From NCBI GenBank assembly GCA_945910005.1, contig CAMDTW010000523.1, forward strand, positions 434,001 through 498,000: a stretch of DNA of 64,000 bases, in the 5' to 3' direction. Positions within the stretch are counted from its first letter, which is position 1; each line of letters starts with the position of its first letter. The position numbers and the translations under genes are program-made. Under the pieces are notes generated by a model. The model was not told the DNA's origin. It did not search any database and was given only the letters and a program-made list of their open reading frames with translations. The stretch is from Isoperla grammatica (Eukaryota; Arthropoda; Insecta; Plecoptera; Perlodidae). Positions 26,601 through 40,845 of the stretch are shown piece by piece.

Positions 26601-28988
26601 TATGCTTAGTCTTATATGCTGGGTCTTATATGCTGAGTCTTATATGCTTGGTCTTATATGCAGGTTTTTATATGCTGAGTCTTATATGCTGAGTCTTATA
26701 TGCTGAGTCTTATATGCTGAGTCTTATATGCTGGGTCTTATATGCTGGGTCTTATATGCTGGGTCTTATATGCTGGGTCTTATATGCTGGGTCTTATATG
26801 CTGGGTCTTATATGCTGTGTCTTAAATGCTGAGTCTTATATGCTGGGTCTTATATGCTGAGTCCTTTATGCTGAGTCTTATATGCTGGGTCTTATATGCT
26901 GGGTCTTGCTGGGTCTTATATGCTGAGTCTTATATGCTGGGTCTTATATGCTGGGTCTTATATGCTGAGTCTTATATGCTGGGTCTTATATGCTGGGTCT
27001 TATACGCTAGGTCTTATATGCTGGGTCTTATATGTTGAGTCTTATACGCTGGGTCTTATATGCTGAGTCTCATATGCTGAGTCTTATATGCTGAGTCTTA
27101 TATGCTGAGTCTTATACGCTGAGTCTTATATGCAGGTTCTTATATGCTGAGTCTTATATGCTGAGTCTTATATGCTGGGTCTTATATGCTGGGTCTTATA
27201 TGCGGGGTCTTATATGTTGAGTCTTATATGCTGGGTCTAATATGCTGGGTCTTATATGCTGGGTCTTATATGCTGGGTCTAATATGCTGGGTCTTATATG
27301 CTGGGTCTTACATGCTGAGTCTTTTATGCAGGTTCTTATATGCTGAGTCTTATATGCTGAGTCTTATTTGCTGGGTCTTATATGCAGGTTCTTATACGCT
27401 GAGTCTTATATGCTGAGTCTTATATGCTGGTTCTTATATGCAGGTTCTTATATGCTGAGTCTTATATGCTGGGTCTTATATGCTGGGGGTTATATGCTGG
27501 GTCTTATATGCTGGGTCTTATATACTGAGTCTTATATGCTGGGTCTAATATGCTGGGTCTTATATGCAGGTTCTTATATGCTTAGTCTTATATGCAGGTT
27601 CTTATGTGCTGAGTCTTATATGCTGAGTCTTATATGCTGGGTCTTATATGTAGGTTTTTATATGCTGAGTCTTATATGCTGGGTCTTATATGCAGGTTCT
27701 TATATGCTGAGTCTTCTATGCAGAGTCTTATATGCTGGGTCTTATATGCTGGGTCTTATATGCTGGATCTTATATGCTGAGTCTTATATGCTGGGTCTAA
27801 TGTGCTAGGTCTTATATGCAGGTTCTTATATGCTGAGTCTTATATGCAGGTTCTTATATGCTGAGTCTTATATGCTGAGTCTTATATGCTGGGTCTTATA
27901 TGCAGGTTCTTATATGCTGAGTCTTATATGCTGGGTCTTATATGCTAAGTGCAATATGCTGGGTCTTATATGCTGGGTCTAACATGCAGGGTCTTATATG
28001 CAGGGTCTTATATGCTGGGTCTTATATGCTGAGTCTTATATGCTGAGTCTTATATGCTGGGTCTTATATGCTGGGTCTTATATGCTGGGTCTTATATGCT
28101 GGGTCTTACATGCAGAGTCTTATATGCAGGGTCTTATATGCTGGGTCTTATATGCTAAGTCTTATATGCTTAGTCTTATATGCTGGGTCTTATATGCTGT
28201 CTCTTTTATGCTGAGTCTTACATGCTGGGTCTTATATGCAGGTTCTTATATGCTGAGTCTTATATGCTGAGTCTTATGTGCTGGGTATTATATGCTGAGT
28301 CTTATATGCTGGGTCTTATATGCTGAGTCTTATATGCTGAGTCCTATATGCTGAGTCTTATATGCTGAGTCTTATATGCTGGGTCTAATATGCTGGGTGT
28401 TATATGCTAGGTCTAATATGCTGGGTCTTATATGCTGAGTCTTATATGCAGGGTCTTATATGCGGGGTCTTATATGCTGAGTCTTATATGCTAGGTCTTA
28501 TATGCTGGGTCTTACATGCAGGGTCTTATATGCAGGGCCTTATATGCTGGGTCTTATTTGCTGAGTCTTATATGCTTCGTCTTATATGCTGGGTCTTATA
28601 TGCAGTCTCTTACATGCTGAGTCTTACATGCTGGGTCTTATATAAGGTTCTTATATGCTGAGTCTTATATGCTGAGTCTTATGTGCTTAGTCTTATATGC
28701 TGGGTCTTATAAGCTGGGTCTTTCATGCTGGGTCTTATATGCTGGGTCTTATATGCTGGGTCTTATATGCTGAGTCTTATATGCTGAGTCTTATATGCTG
28801 AGTCTTATATGCTGAGTCTTATATGCTGGGTCTTATATGCTGAGTCTTATATGCAGGGTCTTATATGCAGGGTTTTATATGCTAAGTCTTATATGCTTAG
28901 TCTTAAATGCTGGGTCTTATATGCTGAATCTAATATGCTGGGTCTAATATGCTGGGTCTTATATGCTGAGTCTTATATGCAGGGTCTT

Positions 28989-28993
28989 ATAGC
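28989..28993 (+). repeat. 2-bp loss marker (ATAGCAGGG)
   Basis: TTATATGCAGGG is shortened to TTATAGCAGGG. The same loss is found near 35,730, 39,407, 43,266, 55,710, 59,387 and 63,246, but not in the older relative near 5,761. It separates the amplified family from the mosaic region. Confidence 0.85.
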
Positions 28994-29900
28994 AGGGTCT
29001 TATATGCTGAGTCTTATATGCTGGGTCTAATATGCTGGGTTTATATGCTGGGTCTTATACGCTGGATCTAATATGCTGAGTCCCATATGCTGGGTCTAAT
29101 GTGCTGGGTCTATTATGCAGGTTCTTATATGCTGAGTCTTATATGCAGGTTCTTATATGCTGAGTCTTATATGCTGAGTCTTATATGCTGGGTCTTATAT
29201 GCAGGTTCTTATATGCTGAGTCTTATATGCTGGGTCTTAGTTGCTGGGTCTAATATGCTGGGTCTTATATGCTGGGTCTAACATGCAGGGTCTTATATGC
29301 AGGGTCTTATATGCTGGGTCTTATATGCTGAGTCTTATATGCTGAGTCTTATATGCTGGGTCTTATATGCTGGGTCTTATATGCTGGGTCTTATATGCTG
29401 GGTCTGACATGCAGAGTCTTATATGCAGGGTTTTATATGCTGGGTCTTATATGCTTAGTCTTATATGCTGAGTCTTATATGCTGGGTCTTATATGCTGTC
29501 TCTTACATGCTGAGTCTTACATGCAGGGTCTTATATGCAGGTTCTTATATGCTGAGTCTTATATGCTGAGTCTTATGTGCTGGGTCTTATATGCTGAGTC
29601 TTATATGCTGGGTCTTATATGCTGAGTCTAATATGCTGAGTCTTATATGCTGAGTCTTATATGCCGAGTCTTTTATGCTGGGTCTAATATGCTGGGTCTT
29701 ATATGCTGGGTCTAATATGCTGGGTCTTATATGCTGAGTCCTATATGCAGGGTCTTATACGCGGGGTCTTATATGCTGAGTCTTATATGCTAGGTCTTAT
29801 ATGCTGGGTCTTACATGCAGGGTCTTATATGCAGGGCCTTATATGCTGGGTCTTATATGCTGAGTCTTATATGCTTCGTCTTAAATGCTGGGTCTTATAT

Positions 29901-30320
29901 GCAGTCTCTTACATGCTGAGTCTTACATGCTGGGTCTTATATGAAGGTTCTTATATGCTAAGTCTTATATGCTGAGTCTTATGTGCTAAATCTTATATGC
30001 TGAGTCTTATATGCCTAGTCTTATATGCTGGGTCTTATATGCTGGGTCTTTTATGCTGGGTCTTACATGCTGGGTCTTATATGCTGGGTCTTATATGCTG
30101 GGTCTTATATGCAGTCTCTTACATGCTGAGTCTTACATGCTGGGTCTTATATGAAGGTTCTTATATGCTAAGTCTTATATGCTGAGTCTTATGTGCTAAG
30201 TCTTATATGCTGAGTCTTATATGCCTAGTCTTATATGCAGGTTCTTATATGCTGAGTCTTATATGCTGGGTCTTAGTTGCTGGGTCTAATATGCTGGGTC
30301 TTATGTGCTGGGTCTAACAT
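29901..30320 (+). repeat. 210-bp tandem duplication with cassette Q
   Basis: GCAGTCTCTTACATG at 29,901 and 30,111 begin two copies of a 210-bp (15-unit) block with GCTAAG, TTATGTGCTAA and GCCTAG markers. The first copy has GCTAAATC where the second has GCTAAGTC. The pair is kept in C (36,642/36,852), D (40,319/40,529), C' (56,622/56,832) and D' (60,299/60,509). Confidence 0.85.
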
Positions 30321-30427
30321 GCAGGGTCTTATATGCAGGGTCTTATATGCTGGGTCTTATATGCTGAGTCTTATATGCTGGGTCTTATATGCTGGGTCTT
30401 ATATGCTGGGTCTTATATGCTGGGTCA

Positions 30428-33400
30428 TATATGCTGGGTCTTATATGCGGGTTCTTATATGCTGAGTCTTATATGCTGGGTCTTATATGCTGGGTCTTAT
30501 ATGCAGGGTCTTATATGCTGAGTCTTATATGCTGAGTCTTATATGCTGGGTCTTATATGCTGGGTCTTATATGCTGGGTCTTATATGCAGGGTCTTAAAT
30601 GCTCAGTCTTATATGCTGGGTCTAATATGCTGGGTCTTATATGCTGGGTCTTATATGCTGGGTCTTATATGCTGGGTCTTATATGCTGAGTCTTATATGC
30701 TGAGTCTTATATGCTGGGTCTTATATGCTGAGTCTTATATGCTGGTTTTTATATGCTGGGTCTTATATGCTGAGTCTTATATGCAGGTTCTTATATGCTG
30801 AGTCTTAAATGCAGGTTCTTATATGCAGGTTCTTATATGCAGGTTCTTATATGCTAAGTCTTATATGCAGGTTCTTAAATGCTGGGTCTTATATGCTGAG
30901 TCTTATATGCTGGGTCTTATATGCTGAGTCTTATATGCAGGTTCTTTTATGATGAGTCTTATATGATGAGTCTCATATGCTGACTCTTATATGCTGACCC
31001 TTACATGCTGGGTCTTATATGCTGGGTCTTATATGCCGGGTCTTATATGCTGGGTCTTAAATGCTGAGTCTTATATGCTGGGTCTTATATGCTGAATCTA
31101 ATATGCTGGGTCTAATATGCTGGGTCTTATATGCTGAGTCTTATATGCAGGGTCTTATATGCAGGGTCTTATATGCTGAGTCTTATATGCTGGGTCTAAT
31201 ATGCTGGGTCTTATATGCTGGGTCTTATACGCTGGGTCTTATATGCTGAGTCTTATATGCAGGGTCTTATATGCAGGGTCTCATATGCTAAGTCTTATAT
31301 GCAAAGTCTTATATGCAGGGTCTTATATGCTGATTCTTATATGCTGGGTCTAATATGCTGGGTCTTATATGCTGGGTCTTATATGCTGGGTCTAATATGC
31401 TGAGTCTAATATGCAGGGTCTTATATGCAGGGTCTTATATGCTGAGTCTTATATGCAGGGTCTTATATGCTGGGTCTTATATGCTGGGTCTTATATGCTG
31501 GGTCTTATATGCTGAGTCTTATATGCAGGGTCTTATATGCAGGGTCTTATATGCTAAGTCTTATATGCTTAGTCTTATATGCTGGGTCTTATATGCTGAG
31601 TCTTATATGCTGGGTCTTATATGCAGGTTCTTATATGCTGAGTCTTATATGCTGAGTCTTATATGCTGAGTCTTATATGCTGAGTCTTATATTCTGGGTC
31701 TTATATGCTGGGTCTTATATGCTGGGTCTTATATGCTGGGTCTTATATGCTGGGTCTTATATGCTGGGTCTTATATGCTGGGTCTTAAATGCTGAGTCTT
31801 ATATGCTGGGTCTTATATGCTGAGTCTTATATGCTGAGTCTTATATGCTGGGTCTTATATGCTGGGTCTTATATGCTGGGTCTTATATGCTGAGTCTTAT
31901 ATGCTGGGTCTTATATGCTGGGTCTTATATGCTGGGTCTTATATGCTGGGTCATATATGCTGAGTCTTATATGCTGGGTATTATATGCTGGGTCTAATAT
32001 GCTGAGTCTTATATGCTGGGTCTTATATGCTGGGTCTTATACGCTAGGTCTTATATGCTGGGTCTTATATGCTGAGTCTTATATGCTGGGTCTTATATGC
32101 TAAGTCTCATATGCTGAGTCTTATATGCTGAGTCTTATATGCTGAGTCTTATACGCTGAGTCTTATATGCAGGTTCTCATATGCTGAGTCTTATATGCTG
32201 AGTCTTATATGCTGAGTCTTATATGCAGGTTCTTATATGCTGGGTCTTATATGCTGAGTCTTATATGCTTGGTCTTGTATGCTGTGTCTTATATGCAGGT
32301 TCTTATATGCTGAGTCTTATATGCTGGGTCTTATATGCTGGGTCTTATATGCAGGGTCTTAAATGCTCAGTCTTATATGCTGTGTCTAATTTGCTGGGTC
32401 TTATATGCTGGGTCTTATATGCTGGGTCTTATATGCTGGGTCTTATATGCTGAGTCTTATATGCTGAGTCTTATATGCTGGGTCTAATATGCTGAGTCTT
32501 ATATGCTGGTTTTTATATGCTGGGTCTTATATGCTGAGTCTTATATGCAGGTTCTTATATGCTGAGTCTTAAATGCAGGTTCTTTTATGCAGGTTCTTAT
32601 ATGCAGGTTCTTATATGCTGAGTCTTATATGCAGGTTCTTAAATGCTGGGTCTTATATGCTGAGTCTAATATGCTGGGTCTTATATGCTAAGTCTTATAT
32701 GCAGGTTCTTATATGATGAGTCTTATATGATGAGTCTCATATGCTGACTCTTATATGCTGACCCTTACATGCTGGGTCTTATATGCTGGGTCTTATATGC
32801 CGGGTCTTATATGCTGGGTCTTAAATGCTGAGTCTTATATGCTGGGTCTTATATGCTGAATCTAATATGCTGGGTCTAATATGCTGGGTCTTTAATGCTG
32901 AGTCTTATATGCAGGGTCTTATATGCAGGGTCTTATATGCTGAGTCTTATATGCTGGGTCTAATATGCTGGGTCTTATATGCTGGGTCTTATACGCTGGG
33001 TCTTATATGCTGAGTCTTATATGCAGGGTCTTATATGCAGGGTCTTATATGCTGAGTCTTATATGCAGGGTCTTATATGCAGGGTGTTATATGCTGAGTC
33101 TTATATGCTGGGTCTAATATGCTGGGTCTTATATGCTGGGTCTTATATGCTGGGTCTTATATGCTGAGTCTTATATGCAGGGTCTTATATGCAGGGTCTT
33201 ATATGCAGGGTCTTATATGCTGAGTCTTATATGCAGGGTCTTATATGCTGGGTCTTATATGCTGGGTCTTATATGCTGGGTCTTATATGCTGAGTCTTAT
33301 ATGCAGGGTCTTATATGCAGGGTCTTATATGCTGAGTCTTATATGCTTAGTCTTATATGCTGGGTCTTATATGCTGAGTCTTATATGCTTGGTCTTATAT

Positions 33401-36400
33401 GCAGGTTTTTATATGCTGAGTCTTATATGCTGAGTCTTATATGCTGAGTCTTATATGCTGAGTCTTATATGCTGGGTCTTATATGCTGGGTCTTATATGC
33501 TGGGTCTTATATGCTGGGTCTTATATGCTGGGTCTTATATGCTGGGTCTTATATGCTGTGTCTTAAATGCTGAGTCTTATATGCTGGGTCTTATATGCTG
33601 AGTCCTTTATGCTGAGTCTTATATGCTGGGTCTTATATGCTGGGTCTTGCTGGGTCTTATATGCTAAGTCTTATATGCTGGGTCTTATATGCTGGGTCTT
33701 ATATGCTGAGTCTTATATGCTGGGTCTTATATGCTGGGTCTTATACGCTAGGTCTTATATGCTGGGTCTTATATGTTGAGTCTTATACGCTGGGTCTTAT
33801 ATGCTGAGTCTCATATGCTGAGTCTTATATGCTGAGTCTTATATGCTGAGTCTTATACGCTGAGTCTTATATGCAGGTTCTTATATGCTGAGTCTTATAT
33901 GCTGAGTCTTATATGCTGGGTCTTATATGCTGGGTCTTATATGCGGGGTCTTATATGTTGAGTCTTATATGCTGGGTCTAATATGCTGGGTCTTATATGC
34001 TGGGTCTTATATGCTGGGTCTAATATGCTGGGTCTTATATGCTGGGTCTTACATGCTGAGTCTTTTATGCAGGTTCTTATATGCTGAGTCTTATATGCTG
34101 AGTCTTATTTGCTGGGTCTTATATGCAGGTTCTTATACGCTGAGTCTTATATGCTGAGTCTTATATGCTGGTTCTTATATGCAGGTTCTTATATGCTGAG
34201 TCTTATATGCTGGGTCTTATATGCTGGGGGTTATATGCTGGGTCTTATATGCTGGGTCTTATATACTGAGTCTTATATGCTGGGTCTAATATGCTGGGTC
34301 TTATATGCAGGTTCTTATATGCTTAGTCTTATATGCAGGTTCTTATGTGCTGAGTCTTATATGCTGAGTCTTATATGCTGGGTCTTATATGTAGGTTTTT
34401 ATATGCTGAGTCTTATATGCTGGGTCTTATATGCAGGTTCTTATATGCTGAGTCTTCTATGCAGAGTCTTATATGCTGGGTCTTATATGCTGGGTCTTAT
34501 ATGCTGGATCTTATATGCTGAGTCTTATATGCTGGGTCTAATGTGCTAGGTCTTATATGCAGGTTCTTATATGCTGAGTCTTATATGCAGGTTCTTATAT
34601 GCTGAGTCTTATATGCTGAGTCTTATATGCTGGGTCTTATATGCAGGTTCTTATATGCTGAGTCTTATATGCTGGGTCTTATATGCTAAGTGCAATATGC
34701 TGGGTCTTATATGCTGGGTCTAACATGCAGGGTCTTATATGCAGGGTCTTATATGCTGGGTCTTATATGCTGAGTCTTATATGCTGAGTCTTATATGCTG
34801 GGTCTTATATGCTGGGTCTTATATGCTGGGTCTTATATGCTGGGTCTTACATGCAGAGTCTTATATGCAGGGTCTTATATGCTGGGTCTTATATGCTAAG
34901 TCTTATATGCTTAGTCTTATATGCTGGGTCTTATATGCTGTCTCTTTTATGCTGAGTCTTACATGCTGGGTCTTATATGCAGGTTCTTATATGCTGAGTC
35001 TTATATGCTGAGTCTTATGTGCTGGGTATTATATGCTGAGTCTTATATGCTGGGTCTTATATGCTGAGTCTTATATGCTGAGTCCTATATGCTGAGTCTT
35101 ATATGCTGAGTCTTATATGCTGGGTCTAATATGCTGGGTGTTATATGCTAGGTCTAATATGCTGGGTCTTATATGCTGAGTCTTATATGCAGGGTCTTAT
35201 ATGCGGGGTCTTATATGCTGAGTCTTATATGCTAGGTCTTATATGCTGGGTCTTACATGCAGGGTCTTATATGCAGGGCCTTATATGCTGGGTCTTATTT
35301 GCTGAGTCTTATATGCTTCGTCTTATATGCTGGGTCTTATATGCAGTCTCTTACATGCTGAGTCTTACATGCTGGGTCTTATATAAGGTTCTTATATGCT
35401 GAGTCTTATATGCTGAGTCTTATGTGCTTAGTCTTATATGCTGGGTCTTATAAGCTGGGTCTTTCATGCTGGGTCTTATATGCTGGGTCTTATATGCTGG
35501 GTCTTATATGCTGAGTCTTATATGCTGAGTCTTATATGCTGAGTCTTATATGCTGAGTCTTATATGCTGGGTCTTATATGCTGAGTCTTATATGCAGGGT
35601 CTTATATGCAGGGTTTTATATGCTAAGTCTTATATGCTTAGTCTTAAATGCTGGGTCTTATATGCTGAATCTAATATGCTGGGTCTAATATGCTGGGTCT
35701 TATATGCTGAGTCTTATATGCAGGGTCTTATAGCAGGGTCTTATATGCTGAGTCTTATATGCTGGGTCTAATATGCTGGGTTTATATGCTGGGTCTTATA
35801 CGCTGGATCTAATATGCTGAGTCCCATATGCTGGGTCTAATGTGCTGGGTCTATTATGCAGGTTCTTATATGCTGAGTCTTATATGCAGGTTCTTATATG
35901 CTGAGTCTTATATGCTGAGTCTTATATGCTGGGTCTTATATGCAGGTTCTTATATGCTGAGTCTTATATGCTGGGTCTTAGTTGCTGGGTCTAATATGCT
36001 GGGTCTTATATGCTGGGTCTAACATGCAGGGTCTTATATGCAGGGTCTTATATGCTGGGTCTTATATGCTGAGTCTTATATGCTGAGTCTTATATGCTGG
36101 GTCTTATATGCTGGGTCTTATATGCTGGGTCTTATATGCTGGGTCTGACATGCAGAGTCTTATATGCAGGGTTTTATATGCTGGGTCTTATATGCTTAGT
36201 CTTATATGCTGAGTCTTATATGCTGGGTCTTATATGCTGTCTCTTACATGCTGAGTCTTACATGCAGGGTCTTATATGCAGGTTCTTATATGCTGAGTCT
36301 TATATGCTGAGTCTTATGTGCTGGGTCTTATATGCTGAGTCTTATATGCTGGGTCTTATATGCTGAGTCTAATATGCTGAGTCTTATATGCTGAGTCTTA

Positions 36401-37168
36401 TATGCCGAGTCTTTTATGCTGGGTCTAATATGCTGGGTCTTATATGCTGGGTCTAATATGCTGGGTCTTATATGCTGAGTCCTATATGCAGGGTCTTATA
36501 CGCGGGGTCTTATATGCTGAGTCTTATATGCTAGGTCTTATATGCTGGGTCTTACATGCAGGGTCTTATATGCAGGGCCTTATATGCTGGGTCTTATATG
36601 CTGAGTCTTATATGCTTCGTCTTAAATGCTGGGTCTTATATGCAGTCTCTTACATGCTGAGTCTTACATGCTGGGTCTTATATGAAGGTTCTTATATGCT
36701 AAGTCTTATATGCTGAGTCTTATGTGCTAAATCTTATATGCTGAGTCTTATATGCCTAGTCTTATATGCTGGGTCTTATATGCTGGGTCTTTTATGCTGG
36801 GTCTTACATGCTGGGTCTTATATGCTGGGTCTTATATGCTGGGTCTTATATGCAGTCTCTTACATGCTGAGTCTTACATGCTGGGTCTTATATGAAGGTT
36901 CTTATATGCTAAGTCTTATATGCTGAGTCTTATGTGCTAAGTCTTATATGCTGAGTCTTATATGCCTAGTCTTATATGCAGGTTCTTATATGCTGAGTCT
37001 TATATGCTGGGTCTTAGTTGCTGGGTCTAATATGCTGGGTCTTATGTGCTGGGTCTAACATGCAGGGTCTTATATGCAGGGTCTTATATGCTGGGTCTTA
37101 TATGCTGAGTCTTATATGCTGGGTCTTATATGCTGGGTCTTATATGCTGGGTCTTATATGCTGGGTCA
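30428..37168 (+). repeat. 6,741-bp higher-order unit, copy C
   Basis: Nearly identical to B (-6,741 bp) and to C' (+19,980 bp). At 33,666 it has a private A (GCTAAG) where B (26,925) and C' (53,646) have G. The left junction lies within 30,428-30,435, just after a GGGTCATATATG unit, where the order restarts at a 23,687-like point (GCGGGT at about 30,446). The right end runs through the equivalent GGGTCATATATG at about 37,168 and then passes into D. Confidence 0.9.
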
Positions 37169-40100
37169 TATATGCTGAGTCTTATATGCTGGGTATTATA
37201 TGCTGGGTCTAATATGCTGAGTCTTATATGCTGGGTCTTATATGCTGGGTCTTATACGCTAGGTCTTATATGCTGGGTCTTATATGCTGAGTCTTATATG
37301 CTGGGTCTTATATGCTAAGTCTCATATGCTGAGTCTTATATGCTGAGTCTTATATGCTGAGTCTTATACGCTGAGTCTTATATGCAGGTTCTCATATGCT
37401 GAGTCTTATATGCTGAGTCTTATATGCTGAGTCTTATATGCAGGTTCTTATATGATGGTCTTATATGCTGAGTCTTATATGCTTGGTCTTGTATGCTGTG
37501 TCTTATATGCAGGTTCTTATATGCTGAGTCTTATATGCTGGGTCTTATATGCTGGGTCTTATATGCAGGGTCTTAAATGCTCAGTCTTATATGCTGTGTC
37601 TAATTTGCTGGGTCTTATATGCTGGGTCTTATATGCTGGGTCTTATATGCTGGGTCTTATATGCTGAGTCTTATATGCTGAGTCTTATATGCTGGGTCTA
37701 ATATGCTGAGTCTTATTACTGGTTTTTATATGCTGGGTCTTATATGCTGAGTCTTATATGCAGGTTCTTATATGCTGAGTCTTAAATGCAGGTTCTTTTA
37801 TGCAGGTTCTTATATGCAGGTTCTTATATGCTGAGTCTTATATGCAGGTTCTTAAATGCTGGGTCTTATATGCTGAGTCTAATATGCTGGGTCTTATATG
37901 CTAAGTCTTATATGCAGGTTCTTATATGATGAGTCTTATATGATGAGTCTCATATGCTGACTCTTATATGCTGATCCTTACATGCTGGGTCTTATATGCT
38001 GGGTCTTATATGCCGGGTCTTATATGCTGGGTCTTAAATGCTGAGTCTTATATGCTGGGTCTTATATGCTGAATCTAATATGCTGGGTCTAATATGCTGG
38101 GTCTTTAATGCTGAGTCTTATATGCAGGGTCTTATATGCAGGGTCTTATATGCTGAGTCTTATATGCTGGGTCTAATATGCTGGGTCTTATATGCTGGGT
38201 CTTATACGCTGGGTCTTATATGCTGAGTCTTATATGCAGGGTCTTATATGCAGGGTCTTATATGCTGAGTCTTATATTCTGGGTCTTATATGCAGGTTCT
38301 TATATGCTGAGTCTTATATGCAGAGTCTTATATGCTGGGTCTTATATGCTGGGTCTTATATGCTAAGTGCAATATGCTGGGTCTTATATGCTGGGTCTAA
38401 CATGCAGGGTCTTATATGCAGGGTCTTATATGCTGGGTCTTATATGCTGAGTCTTAAATGCTGAGTCTTATATGCTGGGTCTTATATGCTGGGTCTTATA
38501 TGCTGGGTCTTATATGCTGGGTCTTACATGCAGAGTCTTATATGCAGGGTCTTATATGCTGGGTCTTATATGCTAAGTCTTATATGCTTAGTCTTATATG
38601 CTGGGTCTTATATGCTGTCTCTTTTATGCTGAGTCTTACATGCTGGGTCTTATATGCAGGTTCTTATATGCTGAGTCTTATATGCTGAGTCTTATGTGCT
38701 GGGTATTATATGCTGAGTCTTATATGCTGGGTCTTATATGCTGAGTCTTATATGCTGAGTCCTATATGCTGAGTCTTATATGCTGAGTCTTATATGCTGG
38801 GTCTAATATGCTGGGTGTTATATGCTAGGTCTAATATGCTGGGTCTTATATGCTGAGTCTTATATGCAGGGTCTTATATGCGGGGTCTTATATGCTGAGT
38901 CTTATATGCTAGGTCTTATATGCTGGGTCTTACATGCAGGGTCTTATATGCAGGGCCTTATATGCTGGGTCTTATTTGCTGAGTCTTATATGCTTCGTCT
39001 TATATGCTGGGTCTTATATGCAGTCTCTTACATGCTGAGTCTTACATGCTGGGTCTTATATAAGGTTCTTATATGCTGAGTCTTATATGCTGAGTCTTAT
39101 GTGCTTAGTCTTATATGCTGGGTCTTATAAGCTGGGTCTTTCATGCTGGGTCTTATATGCTGGGTCTTATATGCTGGGTCTTATATGCTGAGTCTTATAT
39201 GCTGAGTCTTATATGCTGAGTCTTATATGCTGAGTCTTATATGCTGGGTCTTATATGCTGAGTCTTATATGCAGGGTCTTATATGCAGGGTTTTATATGC
39301 TAAGTCTTATATGCTTAGTCTTAAATGCTGGGTCTTATATGCTGAATCTAATATGCTGGGTCTAATATGCTGGGTCTTATATGCTGAGTCTTATATGCAG
39401 GGTCTTATAGCAGGGTCTTATATGCTGAGTCTTATATGCTGGGTCTAATATGCTGGGTTTATATGCTGGGTCTTATACGCTGGATCTAATATGCTGAGTC
39501 CCATATGCTGGGTCTAATGTGCTGGGTCTATTATGCAGGTTCTTATATGCTGAGTCTTATATGCAGGTTCTTATATGCTGAGTCTTATATGCTGAGTCTT
39601 ATATGCTGGGTCTTATATGCAGGTTCTTATATGCTGAGTCTTATATGCTGGGTCTTAGTTGCTGGGTCTAATATGCTGGGTCTTATATGCTGGGTCTAAC
39701 ATGCAGGGTCTTATATGCAGGGTCTTATATGCTGGGCCTTATATGCTGAGTCTTATATGCTGAGTCTTATATGCTGGGTCTTATATGCTGGGTCTTATAT
39801 GCTGGGTCTTATATGCTGGGTCTGACATGCAGAGTCTTATATGCAGGGTTTTATATGCTGGGTCTTATATGCTTAGTCTTATATGCTGAGTCTTATATGC
39901 TGGGTCTTATATGCTGTCTCTTACATGCTGAGTCTTACATGCAGGGTCTTATATGCAGGTTCTTATATGCTGAGTCTTATATGCTGAGTCTTATGTGCTG
40001 GGTCTTATATGCTGAGTCTTATATGCTGGGTCTTATATGCTGAGTCTAATATGCTGAGTCTTATATGCTGAGTCTTATATGCCGAGTCTTTTATGCTGGG

Positions 40101-40845
40101 TCTAATATGCTGGGTCTTATATGCTGGGTCTAATATGCTGGGTCTTATATGCTGAGTCCTATATGCAGGGTCTTATACGCGGGGTCTTATATGCTGAGTC
40201 TTATATGCTAGGTCTTATATGCTGGGTCTTACATGCAGGGTCTTATATGCAGGGCCTTATATGCTGGGTCTTATATGCTGAGTCTTATATGCTTCGTCTT
40301 AAATGCTGGGTCTTATATGCAGTCTCTTACATGCTGAGTCTTACATGCTGGGTCTTATATGAAGGTTCTTATATGCTAAGTCTTATATGCTGAGTCTTAT
40401 GTGCTAAATCTTATATGCTGAGTCTTATATGCCTAGTCTTATATGCTGGGTCTTATATGCTGGGTCTTTTATGCTGGGTCTTACATGCTGGGTCTTATAT
40501 GCTGGGTCTTATATGCTGGGTCTTATATGCAGTCTCTTACATGCTGAGTCTTACATGCTGGGTCTTATATGAAGGTTCTTATATGCTAAGTCTTATATGC
40601 TGAGTCTTATGTGCTAAGTCTTATATGCTGAGTCTTATATGCCTAGTCTTATATGCAGGTTCTTATATGCTGAGTCTTATATGCTGGGTCTTAGTTGCTG
40701 GGTCTAATATGCTGGGTCTTATGTGCTGGGTCTAACATGCAGGGTCTTATATGCAGGGTCTTATATGCTGGGTCTTATATGCTGAGTCTTATATGCTGGG
40801 TCTTATATGCTGGGTCTTATATGCTGGGTCTTATATGCTGGGTCA
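37169..40845 (+). repeat. 3,677-bp shortened unit, copy D
   Basis: A shortened relative of C. It begins at a 31,954-like point (offset 5,215, then 5,213 after a 2-bp loss at TATATGATGGTC near 37,452). It runs to about 38,360, then skips 1,536 bp so that from GCTAAGTGCAATATG (38,362) the offset to C is 3,677. Further private marks are TTATTACTGG near 37,714 and GCTGATCC in place of GCTGACCC near 37,973. Near 39,736 it has GGGCCTTAT where C has GGGTCTTAT. D then repeats as E 3,677 bp later. Confidence 0.87.

Larger units (their letters stand above)
23687..30427 (+). repeat. 6,741-bp higher-order unit, copy B
   Basis: Recurs immediately downstream as C at +6,741 bp (481 units plus 7 bp, the remainder reflecting off-length units). 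Its left 4.5 kb also matches block A at -7,006 bp; its right 2.3 kb (28,157 on) does not match A and is related to 5,060-6,395. Inner landmarks: GCTCAG near 23,860, GATGAG pairs near 24,210 and 25,975, the 10-bp unit (26,898), the GGGGG unit, GCTAAGTGCAATATG near 27,945, TATAAGG (28,643), ATAGCAGGG (28,990) and two Q cassettes 210 bp apart (29,901 and 30,111). A private G at 23,880 is T in C. Confidence 0.88.
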
